From contig OZ038312.1 in NCBI GenBank assembly GCA_964035775.1, positions 7,364,875 to 7,428,874 of the forward strand: a DNA stretch of 64,000 nt, written 5' to 3'. This DNA is from Osedax frankpressi (Eukaryota > Annelida > Polychaeta > Sabellida > Siboglinidae). The position numbers and the translations under genes were made by a program. Shown piece by piece: positions 15,001 through 30,000 of the stretch. Each line of letters begins with the position of its first letter. Position 1 is the first letter of the stretch. The notes under the pieces are model-generated. The model saw only the letters and a list, made by a program, of their open reading frames with translations, was not told the DNA's origin and did not search any database.

Positions 15001-18000
15001 TCTCTATAAAACTCACTATAGAAGTATCTATAAAACTCTCTATAAAACTCTATATAGAAGTATCTATAAAACTATCTATAAAACTCTCTATAAAACTCTC
15101 TATAAAACTATCTATAGAACTCTCTATAAATCTCTCTATATAAGTATCTATAAAACTCTCTATAAAACTCTCTATATAACTCTATAAAGCTCTCTATAAA
15201 ACTCTCTATAAAACTCTCTATAAAACTCTATATAGAAGTATCTATAAAACTATCTATAAAACTCTCTATAAAACTCTCTATACAACTCTCTATAAAACTC
15301 TCTATAAAACTATCTATAGAACTCTCTATAAATCTCTCTATATAAGTATCTATAAAACTCTCTATAAAACTCTCTATAAAACTATCTATAAAACTCTCTA
15401 TAAAACTATATAAAACTCTCTATATAACTCTATATAGAAGAATCTATAAAACTATTTATAAAACTCTCTATAAAACTCTCTATAAAACTCTCTATAAAAC
15501 TCTATATAGAAGTATCTATAAAACTATCTATTAAACTCTCTATAGAAGTATCTATAAAACTCTCTATATAACTCTCTATATAACTATATATATAACTATC
15601 TATAAAAGTCTCTATAAAACTATATAAAACTCTCTATAAAACTCTCTATAAAATTATCTATAGAACTCTCTATAAAACTCTTTATAGAAGTATCTATAAA
15701 ACTCTCTATAAAACTCTCTATAAAACTATATAAAACTCTCTATATAACTCTATATAGAAGTATCTATAAAACTCTTTATAAAACTCTCTTTTAAATTCTC
15801 TATAAAAGTCTCTATAAAACTATCTATAAAATTATCTATAAAATTATCTATAGAACTCTCTATAAAACTCTCTATAAAACTCTATATAAAATTATCTATA
15901 AAACTCTCTATATAACTCTATAAAGCTCTCTATAAAACTCTCTATAAAACTCTTTATAAAACTCTATATAGAAGTATCTATAAAACTATCTATAAAACTC
16001 TCTATAAAACTCTCTATAAAACTCTCTATAAAACTCTATATAGAAGTATCTATAAAACTATCTATTAAACTCTATAGAAGTATCTATAAAACTCTCTATA
16101 TAACTCTCTATATAACTATCTATATAACTATCTATAAAACTCTCTATAAAACTATATAAAACTCTCTATAAAACTCTCTATAAAATTATCTATAGAACTC
16201 TCTATAAAACTCTTTATAGAAGTATCTATAAAACTCTCTATAAAACTCTCTATAAAACTATATAAAACTCTCTATATAACTCTATATAGAAGTATCTATA
16301 AAACTCTTTATAAAACTCTCTTTTAAATTCTCTATAAAAGTCTCTATAAAACTATCTATAAAATTATCTATAAAATTATCTATAAAGCTCTCTATAAAAC
16401 TCTCTATAAAACTCTCTATAGAACTCTCTATAAAACTCTCTATATAACTCTCTATAAAACTCTCTATAAAACTATCTATAAAATTATCTATAGAACTCTC
16501 TATAAAACTCTCTATAGAAGTATCTATAAAACTCTCTATATAACTCACTATAAAACTCTCTATAAAACTCTCTATAAAACTCTCTATATAACCATCTATA
16601 TAACTATCTATAAAACTCTCTATAAAACTATATAAAACTCCCTATAAAACTCTCTATAAAACTCTCTATAAAATTATCTATAGAACTCTCTATAAAACTC
16701 TTTATAGAAGTATCTATAAAACTCTTTATAAAACTCTCTTTTAAATTCTCTATAAAAGTCTCTATAAAACTATCTATAAAATTATCTATAAAATTATCTA
16801 TAGAACTCTCTATAAAACTCTCTATAGAAGTATCTATAAAACTCTCTATAAAACTCACTATAGAAGTATCTATAAAACTCTATATAGAAGTATCTATAAA
16901 ACTATCTATAAAACTCTCTATAAAACTCTCTATAAAACTATCTATAGAACTCTCTATAAATCTCTCTATATAAGTATCTATAAAACTCTCTATAAAACTC
17001 TCTATAAAACTATCTATAAAACTCTCTATATAACTCTATAAAGCTCTCTATAAAACTCTCTATAAAACTCTATATAGAAGTATCTATAAAACTATCTATA
17101 AAACTCTCTATAAAACTCTCTATACAACTCTCTATAAAACTCTCTATAAAACTATCTATAGAACTCTCTATAAATCTCTCTATATAAGTATCTATAAAAC
17201 TCTCTATAAAACTATCTATAAAACTCTCTATAAAACTATATAAAACTCTCTATATAACCTTATATAGAAGAATCTATAAAACTATTTATAAAACTCTCTA
17301 TAAAACTCTCTATAAAATTATCTATATAACTATCTATAAAACTATCTATAAAACTCTCTATAAAACTCTCTATAAAACTCTCTATAAAACTCTCTATAAA
17401 ACTATATAAAACTCTCTATATAACTCTATATAGAAGTATCTATAAAACTCTTTATAAAACTCTCTTTTAAATTCTCTATAAAAGTCTCTATAAAACTATC
17501 TATAAAATTATCTATAAAATTATCTATAGAACTCTCTATAAAACTCTCTATAGAAGTATCTATAAAACTCTCTATAAAACTCTCAATAGAAGTATCTATA
17601 AAACTCTCTATAAAACTCTATGTAGAAGTATCTATAAAACTCTCTATAAAACTCTTTATAAAACTCTCTATAAAACTCTCTATAAAACTCTCTATAAAAC
17701 TCTCTATAAAACTCTCTATAAAGTTCTCTATAAATCTCTCTATAAATTTATTTATAAAACTCTTTCTAAAACTCTCTATAAAGCTCTCTATAAAACTCTC
17801 TATAAAACTCTCTATAAAACTCTCCATAAAACTTTCTATAAAACTCTATAAAACTCTCTATAAAACTTTATAAAACTCTCTATAAAACTCTTTATAAAAC
17901 TCTCTATATAACTCTCTATAAAACTCTCTATAAAACTCTCTATAAAACTCTATATAAAACCCTCTATAAAACTCTCTATAAAACTCTTTATAAAACTCTC

Positions 18001-21000
18001 TATATAACTCTATAAAACTCTCTATAAAGCTCTCTATAAAACTCTCTATAAAACTCTCTATAAAACTCTATATAAAACTCTCTATAAAACTTTCTATAAA
18101 ACTCTATAAAACTCTTTCTAAAACTCTCTATAAAACTCTCTATAGAACTCTCTATAAAACTCTCTATATAACTCTCTATAAAACTCTCTATAAAACTCTC
18201 TATAAAACTATATAAAACTCTCTATAAAACTCTCTATAAAACTATATAAAACTCTCTATAAAACTCTCTATAAAACTCTCTATATAACTATCTATAAAAC
18301 TATCTATAAAACTCTCTATAAAATTATATAAAACTCTCTATATAACTCTATATAGAAGTATCTATAAAACTATTTATAAAACTATCTATAAAACTCTCTA
18401 TAAAACTCTCTATAAAATTATCTATAAAACTCTCTATAAAACTCTCAATAGAAGTATCTATAAAACTCTCTATATAACTATCTATAAAACTCTCTATAAA
18501 ACTCTCTATAAAACTCTCTATAAAACTCTCTATAAAACTCTCTATAAAACTCTCTATAAAACTCTCTATAAAACTCTCTATAAAACTCTCTATAAAGCTC
18601 TCTATAAATCTCTCTATAAATTTATTTATAAAACTCTTTCTAAAACTCTCTATAAAACTCTCTATAGAACTCTCTATAAAACTCTCTATATAACTCTCTA
18701 TAAAACTCTCTATAAAACTCTCTATAAAACTATATAAAACTCTCTATAGAAGTATCTATAAAACTCTCTATATAACTCACTATAAATCTCTCTATAAAAC
18801 TCTCTATAAAACTATATAAAACTCTCTATAAAACTCTCTATATAACTATCTATAAAACTATCTATAAAACTCTCTATAAAACTATATAAAACTCTCTATA
18901 TAACTCTATATAGAAGTATCTATAAAACTATTTATAAAACTCTCTATAAAACTCTCTATAAAACTCTCTATAAAATTATCTATAAAACTCTCTATAAAAC
19001 TCTCAATAGAAGTATCTATAAAACTCTCTATATAACTATCTATAAAACTCTCTATAAAACTCTCTATAAAACTCTCTATAAAACTCTCTATAAAACTCTC
19101 TATAAAACTCTCTATAAAACTCTCTATAAATCTCTCTATAAATTTATTTATAAAACTCTTTCTAAAGCTCTCTATAAAACTCTCTATAAAACTCTCTATA
19201 AAACTCTCTATATAACTCTCTATAAAACTCTCTATAAAACTCTCTATAAAACTCTCTATAAAACTATCTATAAAATTATCTATAGAACTCTCTATAAAAC
19301 TCTCTATAGAAGTATCTATAAAACTCTCTATAAAACTCTCTATAGAAGTATCTATAAAACTCTCTATATAACTCACTATAAAACTCTCTATAAAAATCTC
19401 TATAAAATTATCTATAAAACTCTCTATATAACTATCTATATAACTATCTATAAAACTCTCTATAAAACTATATAAAACTCTCTATATAACTCTATATAGA
19501 AGTATCTATAAAACTATTTATAAAACTCTCTATAAAATTATCTATAAAACTCTCTATAAAACTCTTTATAGAAGTATCTATAAAACTCTCTTTTAAATTC
19601 TCTATAAAAGTCTCTATAAAACTATCTATAAAATTATCTATAAAATTATCTATAAAATTATCTATAGAACTCTCTATAAAACTCTCTATAGAAGTATCTA
19701 TAAAACTCTCTATAAAACTCTCTATAAAACTCTCTATAAAAGTATCTATAAAACTCTCTATAAAACTCTATATAGAAGTATCTATAAAACTATCTATAAA
19801 ACTTTCTATAAAACTATCTATAGAACTCTCTATAAATCTCTCTATATAAGTATTTATAAAACTCTCTATAAAACTCTCTATAAAACTATCTATAAAACTC
19901 TCTATATAACTCTATAAAGCTCTTTATAAAACTCTCTATAAAACTCTTTATAAAACTCTATATAGAAGTATCTATAAAACTATCTATAAAACTCTCTATA
20001 AAACTCTCTATAAAACTCTCTATAAAACTCTCTATAAAACTCTCTATATAACTATCTATAAAACTCTCTATAAAACTCACTATAAATCTCTCTATAAAAC
20101 TCTCTATAAAACTCTCTATAAAACTCTATATAGAAGTATCTATAAAACTCTCTATAAAACTCTATATAAAACTCTTTATAAAACTATCTATTAAACTCTC
20201 TATAAAACTCTCTATATAAGTAGCTATAAAATTCCCTATATAACTCTATAAAGCTCTCTATAAAACTCTCTATAGAACTCTCTATAAAACTCTCTATAAA
20301 ACTCTTTATAAAACTCTCTATAAAACTCTCTATAAAACTCTCTATAAAACTATATAAAACTCTCTATAGAAGTATCTATAAAACTCTCTATATAACTCAC
20401 TATAAAACTCTCTATAAAACTATTTATAAAACTCTCTATAAAACTCTCTATAAAACTCTCTTTAAAACTCTCTATAAAACTCTCTATAAAGCTCTCTATA
20501 AATCTCTCTATAAATTTATTTATAAAACTCTTTCTAAAACTCTCTATAAAGCTCTCTATAAAACTCTCTATAAGACTCTCTATAAAACTCTATATAAAAC
20601 TCTCTATAAAACTTTCTATAAAACTCTATAAAACTCTCTATAAAACTTTATAAAACTCTCTATAAAACTCTTTATAAAACTCTCTATATAACTCTCTATA
20701 AAACTCTATATAAAACTCTCTATAAAACTCTCTATAAAATTCTTTATAAAACTCTCTATATAACTCTATAAAACTCTCTATAAAGCTCTCTATAAAACTC
20801 TCTATAAAACTCTCTATAAAACTCTATATAAAACTCTCTATAAAACTTTCTATAAAACTCTATAAAACTCTCTATAAAACTCTATAAAGCTCTCTATAAA
20901 ACTCTTTATAAAACTCTCTATATAACTCTCTATAAAACTCTCTATAAAACTCTCTATAAAACTCTCTATAAAACTCTCTATAAAACTATCTATAAAATTA

Positions 21001-24000
21001 TCTATAGAACTCTCTATAAAACTCTCTATAGAAGTATCTATAAAACTCTCTATAAAACTCTCTATAGAAGTATCTATAAAACTCTCTATATAACTCTCTA
21101 TAAAACTCTCTATAAAACTATATAAAACTCTCTATATAACTCTATATAGAAGTATCTATAAAACTATTTATAAAACTCTCTATAAAACTCTCTATAAAAC
21201 TCTCTATAAAATTATCTATAAAACTCTCTATAAAACTCTCTATATAACTATCTATAAAACTCTCTATAAAACTCTCTATAAAACTCTCTATAAAACTCTC
21301 TATAAAGCTCTCTATAAATCTCTCTATAAATTTATTTATAAAACTCTTTCTAAAACTCTCTATAAAGCTCTCTATAAAACTCTCTATAAAACTCTCTATA
21401 AAACTCTATATAAAACTCTCTATAAAGCTCTCTATAAAACTCTCTATAAAACTCTATATAAAACTCTCTATAAAACTTTCTATAAAACTCTATAAAACTC
21501 TCTATAAAACTCTTTATAAAACTCTCTATAAAACTCTCTATAAAACTCTCTATAAAACTCTTTATAAAACTCTCTATATAACTCTCTATAAAACTCTCTA
21601 TAAAACTCTCTATAAAACTCTCTATAAAACTATCTATAAAATTATCTATAGAACTCTCTATAAAACTCTCTATAGAAGTATCTATAAAACTCTCTATAAA
21701 ACTCTCTATAGAAGTATCTATAAAACTCTCTATATAACTCACTATAAAACTCTCTATAAAAATCTCTATAAAATTATCTATAAAACTCTCTATATAACTA
21801 TCTATATAACTATCTATAAAACTCTCTATAAAACTATATAAAACTCTCTATATAACTCTATATAGAAGTATCTATAAAACTATTTATAAAGCTCTCTATA
21901 AAACTCTTTATAAAACTCTATATAGAAGTATCTATAAAACTATCTATAAAACTCTCTATAAAACTCTCTATAAAACTCTCTATAAAACTCTCTATAAAAC
22001 TCTCTATATAACTATCTATAAAACTCTCTATAAAACTCACTATAAATCTCTCTATAAAACTCTCTATAAAACTCTCTATAAAACTCTATATAGAAGTATC
22101 TATAAAACTCTCTATAAAACTCTATATAAAACTCTTTATAAAACTATCTATTAAACTCTCTATAAAACTCTCTATATAAGTAGCTATAAAATTCCCTATA
22201 TAACTCTATAAAGCTCTCTATAAAACTCTCTATAGAACTCTCTATAAAACTCTCTATAAAACTCTTTATAAAACTCTCTATAAAACTCTCTATAAAACTC
22301 TCTATAAAACTATATAAAACTCTCTATAGAAGTATCTATAAAACTCTCTATATAACTCACTATAAAACTCTCTATAAAACTATTTATAAAACTCTCTATA
22401 AAACTCTCTATAAAACTCTCTTTAAAACTCTCTATAAAACTCTCTATAAAGCTCTCTATAAATCTCTCTATAAATTTATTTATAAAACTCTTTCTAAAAC
22501 TCTCTATAAAGCTCTCTATAAAACTCTCTATAAGACTCTCTATAAAACTCTATATAAAACTCTCTATAAAACTTTCTATAAAACTCTATAAAACTCTCTA
22601 TAAAACTTTATAAAACTCTCTATAAAACTCTTTATAAAACTCTCTATATAACTCTCTATAAAACTCTATATAAAACTCTCTATAAAACTCTCTATAAAAT
22701 TCTTTATAAAACTCTCTATATAACTCTATAAAACTCTCTATAAAGCTCTCTATAAAACTCTCTATAAAACTCTCTATAAAACTCTATATAAAACTCTCTA
22801 TAAAACTTTCTATAAAACTCTATAAAACTCTCTATAAAACTCTATAAAGCTCTCTATAAAACTCTTTATAAAACTCTCTATATAACTCTCTATAAAACTC
22901 TCTATAAAACTCTCTATAAAACTCTCTATAAAACTCTCTATAAAACTATCTATAAAATTATCTATAGAACTCTCTATAAAACTCTCTATAGAAGTATCTA
23001 TAAAACTCTCTATAAAACTCTCTATAGAAGTATCTATAAAACTCTCTATATAACTCTCTATAAAACTCTCTATAAAACTATATAAAACTCTCTATATAAC
23101 TCTATATAGAAGTATCTATAAAACTATTTATAAAACTCTCTATAAAACTCTCTATAAAACTCTCTATAAAATTATCTATAAAACTCTCTATAAAACTCTC
23201 TATATAACTATCTATAAAACTCTCTATAAAACTCTCTATAAAACTCTCTATAAAACTCTCTATAAAGCTCTCTATAAATCTCTCTATAAATTTATTTATA
23301 AAACTCTTTCTAAAACTCTCTATAAAGCTCTCTATAAAACTCTCTATAAAACTCTCTATAAAACTCTATATAAAACTCTCTATAAAGCTCTCTATAAAAC
23401 TCTCTATAAAACTCTATATAAAACTCTCTATAAAACTTTCTATAAAACTCTATAAAACTCTCTATAAAACTCTTTATAAAACTCTCTATAAAACTCTCTA
23501 TAAAACTCTCTATAAAACTCTTTATAAAACTCTCTATATAACTCTCTATAAAACTCTCTATAAAACTCTCTATAAAACTCTCTATAAAACTATCTATAAA
23601 ATTATCTATAGAACTCTCTATAAAACTCTCTATAGAAGTATCTATAAAACTCTCTATAAAACTCTCTATAGAAGTATCTATAAAACTCTCTATATAACTC
23701 ACTATAAAACTCTCTATAAAAATCTCTATAAAATTATCTATAAAACTCTCTATATAACTATCTATATAACTATCTATAAAACTCTCTATAAAACTATATA
23801 AAACTCTCTATATAACTCTATATAGAAGTATCTATAAAACTATTTATAAAGCTCTCTATAAAACTCTCTTTAAAACTCTTTATATAACTCTCTATAAAAC
23901 TCTATATAAAACTCTCTATAAAACTCTCTATAAAACTCTATAAAGCTTTATATAACTCTCTATAAAACTCTCTATAAAACTCTCCATAAAACTCTTTATA

Positions 24001-27000
24001 TAACTCTCTATAAAACTCTATATAAAACTCTCTATAAAACTCTCTATAAAACTCTCTATAGAAGTATCTATAAAGCTCTCTATAAAACTCTCTATAAAAC
24101 TCTCTATAAAACTCTATATAACTCTCTATAAAACTCTATATAAAACTCTCTATAAAACTCTCTATAAAACTCTCTATAAAATTATCTATAGAACTCTTTA
24201 TAAAACTCTATATAGAAGTATCTATAAAACTCTCTATAAAACTCTATATAGAAGTATCTATAAAACTCTCTATAAAACTCTTTATAAAACTCTCTATAAA
24301 ACTCTCTATAAAACTCTCTATAAAGCTCTCTATAAATCTCTCTATAAATTTATTTATAAAACTCTTTCTAAAACTCTCTATAAAACTCTCTATAGAAGTA
24401 TCCATAAAACTCTCTATATAACTCTCTATAAAACTCTCTATAAAACTCTCTATAAAACTCTCTATAAAACTATATAAAACTCTCTATAAAACTCTCTATA
24501 AAACTCTCTATAAAACTCTCTATATAACTATCTATAAAACTATCTATAAAACTCTCTATAAAACTATATAAAACTCTCTATATAACTCTATATAGAAGTA
24601 TCTATAAAACTCTCTATAAAACTCTCTATAAAATTATCTATAGAACTCTCTATAAAACTCTTTATAGAAGTATCTATAAAACTCTTTATAAAACTCTCTT
24701 TTAAATTCTCTATAAAAGTCTCTATAAAACTATCTATAAAATTATCTATAAAATTATCTATAGAACTCTCTATAAAACTCTCTATAGAAGTATCTATAAA
24801 ACTCTCTATAAAACTCTCTATAGAAGTATCTATAAAACTCTCTATAAAACTCTCTATATAACTCTCTATAAAACTCTTTATAAAACTCTTTATAAAACTC
24901 TCTATAAAACTCTTTCTAAAACTCTCTATAAAATTCTCTATAAAACTCTCTATAAAATTCTCTATAAAACTCTCTATAAAACTCTCTATAGAAGTATCTA
25001 TAAAGCTCTCCATAAAACTCTCTATAAAACTCTTTATATAACTCTCTATAAAACTCTATATGAAACTCTCTTTAAAACTCTCTATAAAACTCTCTATAAA
25101 ACTCTTTATAAAACTCTCTATAAAACTCTCTATAAAACTCTCTATAAAGCTCTCTATAAATCTCTCTATAAATTTATTTATAAAACTCTTTCTAAAACTC
25201 TCTATAGAACTCTCTATAAAACTCTCTATATAACTCTCTATAAAACTCTCTATAAAACTCTCTATAAAACTATATAAAACTCTCTATATAACTCTATATA
25301 GAAGTATCTATAAAACTATTTATAAAACTCTCTATAAAACTCTCTATAAAACTCTCTATAAAACTCTCTATAAAATTATCTATAAAACTCTCTATAAAAC
25401 TCTCAATAGAAGTATCTATAAAACTCTCTATATAACTATCTATAAAACTCTCTATAAAACTCTCTATAAAACTCTCTATAAAACTCTCTATAAAGCTCTC
25501 TATAAATCTCTCTATAAATTTATTTATAAAACTCTTTCTAAAACTCTCTATAAAGCTCTCTATAAAACTCTCTATAAAACTCTATATAAAACTCTCTATA
25601 AAACTTTCTATAAAACTCTATAAAACTCTCTATAAAACTCTTTATAAAACTCTCTATAAAACTCTCTATAAAACTCTCTATAAAACTCTTTATAAAACTC
25701 TCTATATAACTCTCTATAAAACTCTCTATAAAACTCTCTATAAAACTCTCTATAAAACTATCTATAAAATTATCTATAGAACTCTCTATAAAACTCTCTA
25801 TAGAAGTATCTATAAAACTCTCTATAAAACTCTCTATAGAAGTATCTATAAAACTCTCTATATAACTCACTATAAAACTCTCTATAAAAATCTCTATAAA
25901 ATTATCTATAAAACTCTCTATATAACTATCTATATAACTATCTATAAAACTCTCTATAAAACTATATAAAACTCTCTATATAACTCTATATAGAACTCTC
26001 TATAAAACTCTCTATAAAATTATCTATAAAACTCTCTATAAAACTTTCTATAAAACTCTATAAAACTCTCTATAAAACTTTATAAAACTCTCTATAAAAC
26101 TCTTTATAAAACTCTCTATAAATCTCTCTATAAAACTCTCTATAAAACTCTCTATAAAGCTCTCTATAAATCTCTCTATAAATTTATTTATAAAACTCTT
26201 TCTAAAACTCTCTATAAAACTCTCTATAAAACTATATAAAACTCTCTATAGAAGTATCTATAAAACTCTCTATAAAACTCTCAATAGAAGTATCTATAAA
26301 ACTCTCTATAAAACTCTCTATAAAACTTTATAAAACTCTCTATAAAACTCTTTATAAAACTCTCTATATAACTCTCTATAAAACTCTATATAAAACTCTC
26401 TATAAAACTCTCTATAAAATTCTTTATAAAACTCTCTATATAACTCTATAAAACTCTCTATAAAGCTCTCTATAAAACTCTCTATAAAACTCTCTATAAA
26501 ACTCTATATAAAACTCTCTATAAAACTTTCTATAAAACTCTATAAAACTCTCTATAAAACTCTATAAAGCTCTCTATAAAACTCTTTATAAAACTCTCTA
26601 TATAACTCTCTATAAAACTCTCTATAAAACTCTCTATAAAACTCTCTATAAAACTCTCTATAAAACTATCTATAAAATTATCTATAGAACTCTCTATAAA
26701 ACTCTCTATAGAAGTATCTATAAAACTCTCTATAAAACTCTCTATAGAAGTATCTATAAAACTCTCTATATAACTCTCTATAAAACTCTCTATAAAACTA
26801 TATAAAACTCTCTATATAACTCTATATAGAAGTATCTATAAAACTATTTATAAAACTCTCTATAAAACTCTCTATAAAACTCTCTATAAAATTATCTATA
26901 AAACTCTCTATAAAACTCTCTATATAACTATCTATAAAACTCTCTATAAAACTCTCTATAAAACTCTCTATAAAACTCTCTATAAAGCTCTCTATAAATC

Positions 27001-30000
27001 TCTCTATAAATTTATTTATAAAACTTTTTCTAAAACTCTCTATAAAGCTCTCTATAAAACTCTCTATAAAACTCTCTATAAAACTCTATATAAAACTCTC
27101 TATAAAGCTCTCTATAAAACTCTCTATAAAACTCTATATAAAACTCTCTATAAAACTTTCTATAAAACTCTATAAAACTCTCTATAAAACTCTTTATAAA
27201 ACTCTCTATAAAACTCTCTATAAAACTCTCTATAAAACTCTTTATAAAACTCTCTATATAACTCTCTATAAAACTCTCTATAAAACTCTCTATAAAACTC
27301 TCTATAAAACTATCTATAAAATTATCTATAGAACTCTCTATAAAACTCTCTATAGAAGTATCTATAAAACTCTCTATAAAACTCTCTATAGAAGTATCTA
27401 TAAAACTCTCTATATAACTCACTATAAAACTCTCTATAAAAATCTCTATAAAATTATCTATAAAACTCTCTATATAACTATCTATATAACTATCTATAAA
27501 ACTCTCTATAAAACTATATAAAACTCTCTATATAACTCTATATAGAAGTATCTATAAAACTATTTATAAAGCTCTCTATAAAACTCTCTTTAAAACTCTT
27601 TATATAACTCTCTATAAAACTCTATATAAAACTCTCTATAAAACTCTCTATAAAACTCTATAAAGCTTTATATAACTCTCTATAAAACTCTCTATAAAAC
27701 TCTCCATAAAACTCTTTATATAACTCTCTATAAAACTCTATATAAAACTCTCTATAAAACTCTCTATAAAACTCTCTATAGAAGTATCTATAAAGCTCTC
27801 TATAAAACTCTCTATAAAACTCTCTATAAAACTCTATATAACTCTCTATAAAACTCTATATAAAACTCTCTATAAAACTCTCTATAAAACTCTCTATAAA
27901 ATTATCTATAGAACTCTTTATAAAACTCTATATAGAAGTATCTATAAAACTCTCTATAAAACTCTATATAGAAGTATCTATAAAACTCTCTATAAAACTC
28001 TTTATAAAACTCTCTATAAAACTCTCTATAAAACTCTCTATAAAGCTCTCTATAAATTTATTTATAAAACTCTTTCTAAAACTCTCTATAAAACTCTCTA
28101 TAGAAGTATCCATAAAACTCTCTATATAACTCTCTATAAAACTCTCTATAAAACTCTCTATAAAACTCTCTATAAAACTATATAAAACTCTCTATAAAAC
28201 TCTCTATAAAACTCTCTATAAAACTCTCTATATAACTATCTATAAAACTATCTATAAAACTCTCTATAAAACTATATAAAACTCTCTATATAACTCTATA
28301 TAGAAGTATCTATAAAACTCTCTATAAAACTCTCTATAAAATTATCTATAGAACTCTCTATAAAACTCTTTATAGAAGTATCTATAAAACTCTTTATAAA
28401 ACTCTCTTTTAAATTCTCTATAAAAGTCTCTATAAAACTATCTATAAAATTATCTATAAAATTATCTATAGAACTCTCTATAAAACTCTCTATAGAAGTA
28501 TCTATAAAACTCTCTATAAAACTCTCTATAGAAGTATCTATAAAACTCTCTATAAAACTCTCTATATAACTCTCTATAAAACTCTTTATAAAACTCTTTA
28601 TAAAACTCTCTATAAAACTCTTTCTAAAACTCTCTATAAAATTCTCTATAAAACTCTCTATAAAATTCTCTATAAAACTCTCTATAAAACTCTCTATAGA
28701 AGTATCTATAAAGCTCTCCATAAAACTCTCTATAAAACTCTTTATATAACTCTCTATAAAACTCTATATGAAACTCTCTATAAAACTCTCTATAAAATTA
28801 TCTATAGAACTCTCTGTAAAACTCTTTATAGAAGTATCTATAAAACTCTTTATAAAACTCTCTTTTAAATTCTCTATAAAAGTCTCTATAGAACTATTTA
28901 TAAAATTATCTATAAAATTATCTATAGAACTCTTTATAAAACTCTCTATAAAATTATCTATAAAACTCTCTATAAAACTCTATATAAAACTCTTTATAAA
29001 ACTATCTATTAAACTCTATATAGAAGTATCTATAAAACTCTCTATAAAACTCTTTATAAAACTCTCTATAAAGCTCTCTATAAAACTCTCTATAAAACTC
29101 TATATAAAACTCTCTATAAAACTTTCTATAAAACTCTATAAAACTCTCTATAAAACTCTCTATAAAACTCTCTATGTAACTCTATAAAGCTCTCTATAAA
29201 ACTCTCTATAAAACTCTTTCTAAAACTCTCTATAAAGCTCTCTATAAAACTCTCTATAAAACTCTATATAAAACTCTCTATAAAGCTCTCTATAAAACTC
29301 TCTATAAAACTCTCTATAAAACTCTTTATAAAACTCTCTATATAACTCTCTATAAAACTCTCTATAAAACTCTCTATAAAACTCTCTATATAACTATCTA
29401 TAAAACTATCTATAAAACTCTCTATAAAACTCTATATAAAACTCTTTATAAAACTATCTATTAAACTCTCTATAAAACTCTCTATAAAAGTAGCTATAAA
29501 ATTATCTATATAACTCTATAAAGCTCTCTATAAAACTCTCTTTAAAACTCTCTATAAAACTCTCTATAAAACTCTTTATAAAACTCTCTATAAAACTCTC
29601 TATAAAACTCTCTATAAAGCTCTCTATAAATCTCTCTATAAATTTATTTATAAAACTCTTTCTAAAACTCTCTATAAAACTCTCTATAGAAGTATCTATA
29701 AAACTCTCTATATAACTCTCTATAAAACTCTCTATAAAACTCTCTATAAAACTATATAAAACTCTCTATGGAAGTATCTATAAAACTCTATATATAACTC
29801 ACTATAAAACTCTCTATAAAACTCTCTATAAAACTATATAAAACTCTCTATAAAACTCTCTATAAAACTCTATATAAAACTCTCTATAAAACTTTCTATA
29901 AAACTCTCTATAAAACTCTCTATAAAACTCTCTATATAACTATCTATAAAACTCTCTATAAAACTCTCTATAAAACTCTCTATAAAACTCTTTCTAAAAC